From the NCBI RefSeq assembly GCF_022458985.1, contig NC_061772.1, positions 31,448,006-31,512,005 on the forward strand: a stretch of DNA of 64,000 nucleotides, in the 5' to 3' direction. Positions within the stretch are counted from its first letter, which is position 1. The number at the start of each line of letters is the position of its first letter. The notes below the pieces were generated by a model. The model saw only the letters and a list, made by a program, of their open reading frames with translations. It searched no databases and was not told the origin of the DNA. Shown here piece after piece: positions 1-12,300 of this stretch. Made by a program: the position numbers and the translations under genes. This DNA is from Mugil cephalus (Eukaryota > Chordata > Actinopteri > Mugiliformes > Mugilidae).

Positions 1-329
1 AGAGAGACCTTCTGAGCTCTGGACCATGAGAGTTATACAGCTTCTCTGAAACAGAAGAAGAAGAGACATCATCACCATCACCCTGGAGACAAAGAGACAG
101 AGAGACAAGGAGACAAGGAGACAGAGAGACAAGGAGACATGTAGCCCCGCCCCCAGCTGGCTGCCTGATGTCCTGATTGGTCGCTGACCTCCTTCACACG
201 ACGCCATCAAACTCCTCCACAAACATTTCACTGGACGACGACAGATTCCTGAACCCACTGAGAAGCTGCTGGTCAACCTGAGGGTGGGGGCCCCTGGAGG
301 GACGCCTGGAGGTCCAGATCAACCGGACC

Positions 330-545
330 GGACCAGAGACCAGGACATTTTAAGAGGCTTAGAGAGGAGAACATGGTGGGAAGAAGAGGAGGAGAGATAT
401 TCTCCTGGAGCAGGAATCATTTTACCTGGTTAATTCCACATGGATGAAGAGCAACAATGGTTTTAAAGTAGATCTGCTATTTATTTCTCTTCAGTCTCAT
501 AGATCAGATTCTAGGATTCAGTCTGTGGATGTGACTCATTTCTAG
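330..545 (+). mobile_element. dispersed repeat family A, copy 1
   Basis: About 210 bp (from GAGGAGAACATGGTGGGAAG to CAGTCTGTGGATGTGACTC) recur in inverse orientation at about 60130-60345 with high identity. No coding content. The class is not determined. Confidence 0.7.
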
Positions 546-660
546 TAGAACAACTATTTACTGAACAGAGACGCTCAGTCTGACAATAACAACTTTAATC
601 TGAAGTTTATTCTATCTTCTTCTTCAGGTATTTCCTGCCTCAGCTTCCTCCAAACAACTC

Positions 661-822
661 GACCTCTTTCTTCCTTTCTCTCTTTATTTTCTTTCTTTCC
701 TTCTTTCTCTCTTTCTTTTCTTTCCTTCTTTCTCTCTTTATTTTCTTTCTTTCCTTCTTTCTTTCTTTATTTTCTTTCCTTCTTTCTCTCTTTCTTTTCT
801 TTCTTTCCTTCTTTCTTTCTTT
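661..822. repeat. (CTTT)n-rich pyrimidine tract
   Basis: About 160 bp of CTTTC, CTTCTTT and CTCTTTC runs on the plus strand. Confidence 0.9.
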
Positions 823-904
823 GTGGGACTCAGTGGTGAGTTAATCACAGTCATGAAGAGTTGGACGAACCGAGGATCTGGAGCTAAAAATAAAAAAGAC
901 AACG

Positions 905-1240
905 TCACAGCTCCTGTGTCTCCTCTGTCCTCCTCTGTCCTCCTCTGTCTCCTCCTCTGTCTCCTGTCTCCTCCTCTGTCCTCCTCTGTCTCCTCCTCTG
1001 TCTCCTCTGTCCTCCTCTGTCCTCCTCTGTCCTCCTCTGTCTCCTCCTCTGTCCTCCTCTGTCTCCTCTGTCTCCTCTGTCTCCTCTGTCCTCCTCTGTC
1101 TCCTCTGTCTCCTCTGTCTCCTCTGTCCTCCTCTGTCTCCTCCTCTGTCCTCCTCTGTGTCTCCTCCTCTGTCCTCCTCCTCTGTCCTCCTCCTCTGTCC
1201 TCCTCTGTCCTCCTCTGTCCTCCTCTGTCCTCTGTGTCTC
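905..1240. repeat. minisatellite, units of CTCCTCTGTC type
   Basis: About 330 bp of TCCTCTGTC and CTCCTCTGTC units. Open frames on both strands here are repeat read-through. Confidence 0.93.
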
Positions 1241-1651
1241 CATATAATCGTCTCCACTGGTTAAATATACAGAGTTCAGAGTAAAGTTCTTTATCTTCGC
1301 TGATCAGAATAATCTCCAGCTCTGATGAGACAGGAACTAAATAAACTAAACATCATCTGTTTTAAACAGATTCACCATCAACATTCACGCTTGTTAATTA
1401 CTTTAATTAGTTATGATATGAATGAATTTATCATTAGACTAAATCTTTAATCTTCTTTATCTGATTTATTTTAATTGCAACATTAAAACCTGAATGAGTG
1501 CGCGTTTCCCTAAACCTGCTGTTCACCACATGAACAACAGGTGGCGCCAACTACAGCTGCTCCTGCTGTTTGTTTCCGTGGTTTGAAGAATCAAAGAAAA
1601 GAACATTTATTATTCAGCATCTACCTGAGATTCACCCAGCACAATGTTAGG

Positions 1652-2176
1652 ACAGACAGAGGGACAGAGAGACAGACAGAGGGACAAAGAGAGGGACAGA
1701 GAGAGAGAGGGACAGAGAGACAGGCAGAGGGACAGACAGAGGGACAGAGAGACAGACAGAGGGACAGACCGAGGGACAGAGGGGCAGACAGAGGGGCAGA
1801 CAGAGGGACAGAGAGACAGAGGGACAGGCAGAGGGACAGACAGAGGGACAGAGAGATAGAGGGACAGACCGAGGGACAGAGAGAGGGACAGAGAGACAGA
1901 CCGAGGGACAGACAGAGGGACAGGCAGAGGGACAGACATAGGGACAGAGGGACAGGCAGAGGGACAGACAGAGGGACAGACAGAGGGACAGACAGACAAA
2001 GAGACAGACAGAGGGACAGACAGAGGGACAGAGAAACAGAGGGACAGAGAGAGGGACAGAGGGACAGACAGAGGGACAGACAGAGGGACAGACAGACAAA
2101 GAGACAGACAGAGGGACAGACAGAGGGACAGACAGAGGGACAGAGAAACAGAGGGACAGAGGGACAGACAGAGGGA
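1652..2176. repeat. minisatellite (GACAGAGGGA)n
   Basis: About 520 bp of purine-rich decamers and relatives on the plus strand. Long open frames in several phases are artefacts. Confidence 0.94.
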
Positions 2177-2474
2177 TGTCCCTCTGGTTGTGTCCTGTCA
2201 CAGTTTCCTCTGTGAGGACCATGACTCACACAGACATGCAGCTCTGAGCCAAAATGGCCGCCAGCCAGTCACACTTTCACCTCAACAGCTGAGCAGTTAG
2301 AGCGGGATTAGAGGGTTAGCGCCTCCTCCTCCTCCTCTGATATGTGAGGAGTAAGGAGGAGGAGTAAAGTCTGACCTGGAGATAAAACCTCAGCCGGTTT
2401 ATTATGATCCTGATTCTAAGTCTCCAGATAAAACTCAACCTGAACTGATTCATTTAAATGGAATCTACAGAACA

Positions 2475-2535
2475 CGGGTCAAACATACGGCCCGCGGCCC
2501 TAAAGAGGCCCCCACAGGCTCTAATCTGGCCTGGA
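2475..2535 (+). mobile_element. dispersed repeat family E end (GTCAAACATACGGCCC)
   Basis: GGGTCAAACATACGGCCCG followed by TCTAATCTGGCCTGGACC. Related ends lie at 34743-34830 (+), 8590-8685 (-) and 47385-47420 (-). The core resembles the widespread vertebrate GTGTCAAAC...GGCCC repeat. Three of the four copies run into (GGACCA)n arrays. Confidence 0.5.
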
Positions 2536-2700
2536 CCAGGACCAGGACCCGGACCGGGACCAGGACCGGGACCAGGACCAGGACCAGGACCAGGACCCGG
2601 ACCGGGACCAGGACCAGGACCAGGACCAGGACCAGGACCGGGACCAGGACCAGGACCAGGACCAGGACCAGGACCCGGACCGGGACCAGGACTGACGGAC
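2527..2700. repeat. hexamer array (GGACCA)n
   Basis: About 170 bp reading GPGPGP in one frame. It abuts the family E end at 2475-2535. Confidence 0.94.
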
Positions 2701-3520
2701 GGACGGGACCAGGACTGGCATGACCATGACTGACCGGACTGGGACGTGACCATGTTACAGATCGGGACCGTAGACTAGCTAGACTTTATTAATGTTGTTG
2801 CCTCTGATACTGTGTTACAGTCTGATTTGGTGTGTTATGGCCCCCCTGTTACTGGTCCCGCCCCCTGTTACTGGTCCCGCCCCCCTGTTACTGGTACCGC
2901 CCCCCTGGGATCTCATTAGGCTGAATGTGGTCCCAGGACCAGGATGAGTCTGACCCCCCCGGCCCATGGTGGTGGAGTCTGAGTCAGTGCAGAGTCTCCA
3001 GGGTTGATGTTGAGTCATTTAATGGTGACGTGTGGAGGAATAAAAGCAGGAAGTGGTTGTTGATGCTTAAGACATGGTATCTATGTCAATACCAACACGC
3101 TCCAGACACGTTCTGAGCCGTGAGGCCTGGATCTGAGCCAAGATGGCTGCCAGCCAGACACACAACAGCTGGGAGGTTTGAGGAGCTGTGTGTCTGTCAG
3201 TCGTCCTGAAGACGCTGAGGAGCTGACTTCCTGTTTACCCTGCGGACAGGAAGTCAGCCAGATAAACTCAACCAGAGGCATTTCCTGTCAGAGGCCGCGC
3301 TGCTAATCCAGGACCAGGAGTCGCCCCCAGTGTGGTCTGGGCAGGAAGCCATGTTTGTAGTTTTTAATCACTGGACCAAAAATAAAGTCGGTCTCCTCAA
3401 TAGTTTGTCTGAGGTCACCTGAACGCACCATGAACTACAGACACACGTTCTTTGTTCCAACTGGTTTAAATTAAACTGATGCTCTGCTGCTGGGAATCGA
3501 ACCTGCGACCACAGGAACCA

Positions 3521-3593
3521 GCTGACACACACACACACACACACAGACACACACACACACAGACACACACAGACACACACACACACACACACA

Positions 3594-3640
<47 letters not shown>

Positions 3641-3727
3641 AACACACACACACACAAGACACAACACACACACTCTTGTCCAACTGTTAAATAAACGATG
3701 CCTGCGCTGAACGAACCGACCACAGAA

Positions 3728-3796
<69 letters not shown>

Positions 3797-3897
3797 CACA
3801 CACAACACACACACACACACACACACACAGACACACACACACACACACACACAGACACACACACACACACAGACACACACACAGACACACACACAGC
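3521..3897. repeat. (CA)n microsatellite with GACA interruptions
   Basis: Two (CA)n blocks, 3521-3672 and 3729-3895, separated by a short unique segment. Confidence 0.95.
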
Positions 3898-4455
3898 ACT
3901 GTTGTGTCTCCATGTCCTGACTCCTCCTGATTGGCTGAAAGCATTGATGACTGTCAACAACACAGAGTCACAGCCTGACGGAGGAAAAGCATGCTGGGAA
4001 ATCCCCTCTGGAGCAGGAAGGGTGGGGCCGGGGCGGGAGGGGGGGGAGGAGAACGAGGAGGGGGAGGAGGAGGAGGAGGAGGAGGAGGAACTGTGAGAAC
4101 GTCGAGTATTTCCCAGAAGAGTCTCTGAGCCAATGATCAGGTTTGACGTCCCAGAGTTCAACTCTTCAGTCTGACTCTAAATAAACGATCAAACTAAAAT
4201 AAAACCTGTCAGTTCTTGTTTGTCGGTCACAGGAAATAAAAGTCCAGCTGAGACACGATAAGACTCAGCTCAACATCCACATACGCCACAGGACACTTTT
4301 TATATTTAACAGCGTTAATCACCACAGTGGACACGCATGTCTTCATATACGTCTTATATATATTATATATATTATATATATTCTTGTCTAATTCTGTGCT
4401 ACTGGGCCATGAACATTTCCCATGCATGGGATAAATAAACGTCTTAATCTAGAGC

Positions 4456-4975
4456 TGTCAAACTTAACTCGTTAATATTAATTAACCATCATCCTGATGA
4501 ATGTGATTAATGAAGCATCTGCAGCAGAACGACTGTGAACGTGTCTCAGTTTGTCCAAGTAGCGTTAGCGTTAGCACCAGCTGATCCGGTAGTGACAGGC
4601 AGCAGAACCAACCCATAAAGATGGAAGACGCTAAACAGCACGTTGGTCCTCTCCATGGGACATTTGAGGACAAAGACACCAAGAGGGACCAGTGGAGACA
4701 CATAAAGTATCATCACACTCTGCAGGAAGGAGTTTTCTTTCCAGCTTCAAACAGCACATGAACCAAGCCAAGCATACGTTAGCCGGGGATTCTGCTAGCA
4801 CTTGGGCTAACGCGGCTAACAGCTGGAGACAAACCAAGACAAACCAAGACAAAGACAAGCTGCCAATGCTGCTGCTAATATGTGTCCACTCCTGCAGCCA
4901 CTGTTCACTGGGAGACACTGTTCTCAATAAGAAGCGTCAGCTCTGCTCTGGTTGGACAATGTCCACAAGTTAGTT
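4456..4975 (+). mobile_element. dispersed repeat family B, longest copy
   Basis: The first part (from about 4488, with GTGATTAATGAAGC and GTAGCGTTAGCGTTAGC, to 4625) recurs inverted at 18640-18780. The second part (4714-4850, GGAAGGAGTTTTCTTTCCAG to GGCTAACAGCTGGAGAC) recurs in the same orientation at 49296-49418. The copies look like different internal deletions of one element. It opens with CTGTCAAACTTAACTCGTTAAT, cut here at its outer bases, and carries no gene. Confidence 0.65.
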
Positions 4976-6344
4976 TGTCTCCGTAGCAACAGGGACACAC
5001 TCATGTGGACACATGGTGGACAAACAAAGACACAAAAAGGTGTTATGTTGAATGAACACGTTCAGTGCTGATATATTCTCTTCTTCCTGGAGTCGGATCC
5101 TGACTCTGACTCTGAGACGAGTCAAAGTCCAGTCACCCTGACAACAAACTAGTTAGCATGTAGCATGTAGCATGTAGCCGCACCCAGCAGCACCTGGTGC
5201 AGCAGTAGGTGTGTTTGATCCATGTCACTGTGGGTGGAGACGTGTTTAACATGAGTGAAACGCATTTGATTCAGACTGACTTGAACTACCAGAGGTCAGA
5301 GGAGCTCGAGGACCAAACGCAGCAGCTTCTCAACTAAAAGATTTATTCATTATTTCTGATTCAGGCTCAGTTCAACCTTCAGCCTGAATTCACCCAGAAA
5401 TCAGAGCTCCTGTCGTCAGCCGGTCGAGTCCAGACACGACTCGAAACCTTCATCTGAATCATTTCATTCAACTGAAGCTTTGTTCAGTTCCCAGACAAAC
5501 GGAGGAAACGTGAGCCAGAGGCAGAGGGAGGAAACGGCTCCTTCACAATAAAAGCATATAGGAGTCAAACAGAACCTCGTCATTACCAAACCTCTGAACT
5601 CTTCCTCTGTGTCATGGTGGCGAATAGACACCAGGCTTCTTCTTAAACTTCCCAAAGTGCTGGTCCTTTATTTCATATTTGAGGGAGTTGTCAGATTAGA
5701 CGCTGGTTTATTAAATGTTCAGTGTTTAAGGATTTTAGTTTATCTTCATTATATTTTATTCATTTTATTCTTCTGGGTGTTGTTAGTTTTAAGTCTGTGC
5801 AACAGTGTCATTGTTATTTTTGCCAATAAAACTATTTGACTCTCGACGTCACTCTCTGCTCCTCAAACCGCTCTACAACAAAAACTGATCAAACTTCAGG
5901 TTTGTTCAAATAATCAACCTGAAATATTCTGGAAACTTTCCCGACATCAGTTCATCAGAATGGTTTTAGTCTCCAGACTCACTCATTCTCATCTCACATA
6001 TTTATTCTTCCCAGGACGAATTTACTGGAATCTGATTTCATTTGAAACCTCCCACTGTGTCTGTGAAGGTTCTCAGCCACAAAAAGCCTTTTAGAGAAGA
6101 GACGTTTTATTTTTAAACCTGCTTTTTTCTAACCCACTAAAACAAAGGAAGCTCTGGAGCTGTGGTTGTTTTCAGGTTGTTGTGTTGTTGTGTTACTGTG
6201 AGGGTCCTGGATCAGACTGAACTAAGACGAGTTTGAGAGAGTGAGGAGGAGGATGTGATCTGAGAGAGAAATAAGGGAGAAGTAGTTGGGAGGAAATCCT
6301 CCAGCTGACGGAGAGTTTCCCCTGAGTCATCAGGACATAATTAC
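4976..6344. other. formin-gene intron, no feature recognised
   Basis: Unique-looking AT-moderate sequence downstream of the last visible formin exon. A segment ending TTGCCAATAAAACTATTTGA (5830) resembles a repeat or polyadenylation tail. No exon with AG/GT borders and FHOD similarity was found. Confidence 0.5.
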
Positions 6345-9300
6345 CGAGGACAGAGTGGACGCGCACAGACAGCTGAGTCCTCAGGATCAGGATCGGCTTC
6401 TTCCCTCTCCTGGAAAACACACACAAAGAGACAGAAATCAGTTTTCAGGCTGATCCCAGAAACCGCTGTGGTCCGCTGGGAGCAGAGGATGGAAAGAACG
6501 CATGCACGGAGGTATGGAAAGAATGGGGGGGGGGGGGGGGGGGTCTAAAAAAGGAACCGACCTCAGATTCTCTCACAGCGCCGTCACTTTCCAGGTCTTT
6601 AAGGTGACGTATGCAGTTTAAATATAAAGAGGAACAACAGAGGATCAGAAAAACCTCTGCTGGGACTCACACACACACGTTCTAAGACGTTCTCTGTGGT
6701 TCTCTAAGAGGTTCTAAGAGGTTCTGATAAACACTGAGTCACTATAATCCATCCTCCTCTATTAAGATAAGACGAGATAAGACTTTATCCAAATTAAAAT
6801 GTTACAGCAGCACAAGTCTGAAGAAGAAATGAAGCAGGACACAGATCAGCCAACAACACGAAACAGGACAAACACAACAGAACCAGCTGTGCATAAAGTG
6901 ACTGTAAACAGGCCACATGTGGGCTCAGTGAGGTCAGAGCGTCTGAAGCTTCAGTTCTGGTCTGGGGTGAATGATCCTCTGAATGCAGGAGATGAACATC
7001 AGAGAATGAGAGCGATTGTCCAACATTAAACAGATTTTGTCCTTCGTCCTCCTCTCAGCCACTGTTTCCAACCAGTCCAAGTTCAGTCCCAGCACCGAGC
7101 AGCTTTCCTCCCCAGTTAGTTTATTCCCCCCCATCACACTTTGGAAGAGTCATCGGAAAACTTCTGGAGGTGGCTGGTTGTAGCGGAGGTGTAGAGGGTG
7201 AAGGAGACAGGACCAGGACAGTTTCCTTGGGAAACCTCTGTGTTGCTCATCAGGTCCTCAGATCTGCAGCCGTCCCCCTGCAGCCGTCCCCCTGCAGCCG
7301 TCCACCCTGCAGCCGTCCACCCTGCAGCCGTCCACCCTGCAGCCGTCCACCCTGCAGCCGTCCCCCTGCAGCCGTCCCCCTGCAGCCGTCCACCCTGACA
7401 TACTGCAGCCGTCCTGTGAGGTCGTCCTAAATCCAGGCAGCGATGTCAGGGTTAAGTGAGATGTCCAGTAGCTTGTCTCTCAGGAGGACGGCTGGATGTT
7501 GTTGAAGGAACTGGAGAAGTCAAAGAAAGTGACTCTCTTATGAGACAGAGTCTTGTGCGTGAGGAAGATGATGGCGTCCTCCACACTTTATCAGTGCTCG
7601 GTTCAGAGTCGTTCTAATGTTCTTCACCAACTACACGTAACCCCAGAGAAATGACACAAGTCTAGACCTGATCCTGGTCTGACATGTGGTCTAGAGGTGG
7701 ACTCCTTCCTGTACGTGGTCCTGTGATTAGATTATGAACCGTGTTCCCTTTAGATCAGAGCTGTGTCTATAACTTCCATACAACAATTACCAACAAAATA
7801 AAGCATATAATTAAATATATATTCATGTTGATGTACATGTCTTTTGCGAGTGTGCTTCCCGTTTCCATGGAGATAAATGAGGTCTGACTAATAACTGAAC
7901 ACAATCAGTCATGTCAGTAGCCTCCTATGTGTAATGGAACCTAGTTCACATCTACAGCAAATAATCCGAAACCTTAGTAACGACGTAGCAGCAGAAATGA
8001 TTTTCTAGTCCCAGAGGAGTGAACTCTGAGCTGACGTTCATGTTTTAACGCGTCTCAGACTTTACCGAACTAAACCAACGACGCTTAAATGAGTAAAAAA
8101 AGCTTATTTTTATAGGTCAAGTTATAACAAAGATGCTGTGAACAGCAAACGGATCCATTTTGTAGCGTTTCCTGCTCCAGTTCTGAAAGTTACAGTGTTG
8201 CCATGGAGACGGACACAGCGTTGCCATGGAGACGGACACAGTATTGCCACAGACTTGGCGGAGCGATATTTTTAGTGATGAGTCAGTCGTGCTGTAACGC
8301 TGATACGTGTCCTATTGGCCAATCAGAACGCTGTTGTATAACTCTGAATAATCACTGGATCCTTGATGCTTCATGAGCCGCTAGAAAATGTTTGATTGTT
8401 TTGAGTTTTAAACTCAGTTTAGTTCAGGGTCCAACAATAAACTACAGCCACAGACTGTTGATGTGTTTCAGAGCAAAGAAGAACAAGATTAGAGAATGTT
8501 TATATTTAATAAAATCTCCTTTAAAAATAATCAGAGTGATGTGGACTCATGTCTGGTCCTGGTCCTGGTCCTGGTGCTGGTCCTGGTTCTGGGTCTCTAT
8601 GTATAGATTCAGACCACATTAGAGTCTGTGATGGACCCTGTGGCCCATGGACCGTATGTCTGACACCCGTGTTCTAGATGAAGGTTTATCTCATGAAATA
8701 ATTACACAAAGAAATATAAATAAAGAATGAATTGAATAATGGACAGAGACAGAGACACAGACAGAGAGACAGAGGGACAGGGACAGGGACAAGAGGTAAA
8801 CTCGTCCTTACGTCACGTCTTCATAGAAGTTCTCCAGCTCGTCCCTCTGTTCGGCCAGAGACGAGTCCAGGTCCAGGTAGTTTCCATGAGGGGACACCTG
8901 GAGGGTGCAGTCTTCCAGCTAGGGACAGGGGACAAGGGACAGGGGACAAGGGACAAGGGACAGGCATGAGGACAGAGAACTGAAGCTGATCCTGCAACAA
9001 CAAACAGAACCGACCCGACCGGTTCCACTGAAAACATCAGATTCATTATCAACAGAGACAAGGACGCAGGGGACAGTCGGCCATCTTTAAAACGAGGACA
9101 GGATGAAGGAGAAGAAAGACGAGAATAGAGAAGAGGAGGAGAAAGAGGAGAATAAAAAGGAGGAGAATAAAGAAGAGGAGAATAAAAAGGAGAATAGAGA
9201 AGAGAATAGAGAGGAGGAGGAGAAAGAGGAGAATAAAGAGGAGAAAGAGAAGAATAAAGAAGAGGAGGAGAAAGAGAATAAAAAGGAGAATAGAGAGGAG

Positions 9301-12300
9301 GAGGAGAAAGAGGAGAATAAAAAGGAGAATAGAGAGGAGGAAGAGAAAGAGGAGAATAATGAGGAGAAAGAGGAGAATAAAAAGGAGAATAAAGAGGAGA
9401 ATAAAAAGGAGAAAGAGGAGAAGAAAGAGGAGGAGGAGAAAGAGGAGGAGAAAGAGGAGAATAAAAAGGAGAATAGAGAGGAGGAAGAGAAAGAGGAGAA
9501 TAATGAGGAGAAAGAGGAGAATAAAAAGGAGAATAAAGAGGAGAATAAAAAGGAGAAAGAGGAGAAGAAAGAGGAGGAGGAGAAAGAGGAGGAGAAAGAG
9601 GAGAATAAAAAGGAGAAAGAGGAGGAGGAGAAAGAGGAGAATAAAAAGGAGAATAGAGAGGAGGAGGAGAAAGAGGAGAATAAAGAGGAGAATAGAGAGG
9701 AGGAAGAGAAAGAGGAGAATAAAAAGGAGAATAGAGAGGAGGAAGAGAAAGAGGAGCATAAAGCAGACTTTCGGTTTCACTTCTCGTCCCCGTTTCCTGG
9801 CAGCAGGTGAGTTTCAGTTGACCAGATTTACATGAGAGGGAAATAAAATGTTGAATAAAGTGGAGGCGTCCTGTGTGAAAACATTAACCACATGGTATTC
9901 AGGTCCTCAGAGAGGGGGCGGGGCTTCACCGGGCCTCAGACACAGGTGAGGACGACACACCTGGACTCATCTTATCTTTATGAACCCAACTCTGAGGTGG
10001 AGCTCCAACTATTTATAGCAGAGGTATGAAGACTGTTGACCTGTAGGACCACATTCCTACAACGTCACTGAGGAGCAGCAGGAGGAGGAGGAGGAGCATA
10101 TATGCAGTACATATATATATATATGATAAGACATAGAATAAAACATATTAGACTGTATTAACGTGCATGTCTGTGCAAAAGAGCGACAACAGTGCAACAC
10201 AAAGTGACCGAGCAGTGGTGTATGTATATATGAGTAGTGGTGTATATGAGTATATATGAGTAGTGGTGTATATGTGTATATGAGTATATATGAGTAGTGG
10301 TGTATGTGTGTATATGAGTATATATGAGTAGTGGTGTATGTGTGTATATGAGTATATATGAGTAGTGGTGTATGTGTATATGAGTATATATGAGTAGTGG
10401 TGTATATGTGTATATGAGTATATATGAGTAGTGGTGTATGTGTGTATATGAGTATATATGAGTAGTGGTGTATGTATATATGAGTAGTTGTGTATATGTG
10501 TATGTGAGTGTATATGAGTAGTGGTGTATATGTGTATATGAGTATATATGAGTAGTTGTATATGTGAATATATATGAGTAGTGGTGTATATGTGTATGTG
10601 AGTATATATGAGTAGTGGTGTATATGTGTATGTGAGTATATATGAGTAGTGGTGTATATGTGTATGTGAGTGTATATGAGTAGTGGTGGTTCCAGACTAC
10701 ATCCAGGGAACTGGCTACAGTCTGATGACTGTGGAGACTAAGGAGCTGCAGCGTAGTGACATAAACCTCCACTGCTGCTTTCTGCTGGGGGCGGGGGTGC
10801 TACCATTAGCATTAGCATCATGGTGCCAGTAGAAGGACCATTAGCATTAGCATCATGGTGCCAGTAGAAGGACCATTAGCATTAGCATCATGGTGCCAGT
10901 AGAAGGACCATTAGCATTAGCATCATGGTGCCAGTAGAAGGACCATTAGCATTAGCATCATAGTGCCAGTAGAAGGACCGTCCCCGGGTAGAAGATGTGC
11001 AGAGCTGCTCACATTAACTGATCTGAGGGTGGACTCTGTCCCTTCCCGTCCATGGACTGTGTCAACAGACCAGTCCAGCTTGTTGGGGGGGGGGGGGGGG
11101 GGGGGGGGGCCTAAGAACTAATATGTTTGAACCCCTTCAGTGTCCTCCTCTACCACGCGGACCGGCAGCAGCTGCTGCTTAGACCTCCTCCAGTCAATGA
11201 AAGCCCTCATCAGGTTCCTGACCTCCTGCTGCTCCTCCTGCTCCTCCTTCTGCCCATAGGACCATCAGAGTAGTTCTGAATGTGGCAGGACTGTGGACAG
11301 TGTAAACAGGAAGGAGGAGGAGGAGGAGGAGGAGGAGGAGTCCTATCACGTCTCTGGACTCAGTTTGTTCCTGAAGAGAACCATTAGCTGAGGAATTTAA
11401 TCTCCTCCTTATCTGATGCTGCAGATTCCAGTGGAGCCTGAACGCCTCACAGCAGTAGGACTGAGACACTCATCATGAGACAGAGGACAGAGGACAAGAG
11501 GAGTTCTGTCCTCTGTCCTCTGTCTCATTAGTCGTCTGAACATCAGGATGAAGCCCATTCAGCTCAGTCACGTCAATATTTACCAGTTTATATTTAATAT
11601 TTAATATCGATCATATTAATAAGACTTGAAGCTCCACCAGAACCAGCTGAGCCAGAACCATAACATCAAAACATTTAACACTTCACGTAAATAAAAATCT
11701 GGAGAACAAGGCCTGGTCCTGGGGCCGCAGCATCCTACAGGGAACCGACCTCAACACCTCAAAACACAGGGAACCGACCTCAACACCTCAAAACACAGGG
11801 AACCGACCTCAACACCTCCACACACACAGGGAACCGACCTCCACACACACAGGGAACCGACCTCAACACACACAGGGAACCGACCTCCACACACACAGGG
11901 AACCGACCTCAACACACACAGGGAACCGACCTCCACACACACAGGGAACCGACCTCCACACACACAGGGAACCGACCTCAACACACACACAGGGAACCGA
12001 CCTCCACAGACACACACACAGGGAACCGACCTCAACACCTCCACACACAGGGAACCGACCTCAACACAGACAGGGAACCGACCTCAACACCTCCACACAC
12101 ACAGGGAACCGACCTCAACACCTCCACACACAGGGAACCGACCTCAACACACAGGGAACCGACCTCAACACCTCAACACACACAGGGAACCGACCTCAAC
12201 ACCTCCACACACACAGGGAACCGACCTCAACACCTCAACACACAGGGAAACGACCTCAACACCTCAACACACAGGGAACCGACCCACACACACAGGGAAC

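Noticed and set aside
9049..9835. Lys/Glu-rich 235-codon frame and its Leu/Phe-rich opposite, resembling a membrane protein
   Set aside because: Both follow the GAGGAGAATAAAAAG unit; no non-repetitive core.
10801..10980. Five evenly spaced 35-bp units considered as a CRISPR array
   Set aside because: Units are directly adjacent with no variable spacers, and the genome is a vertebrate's.
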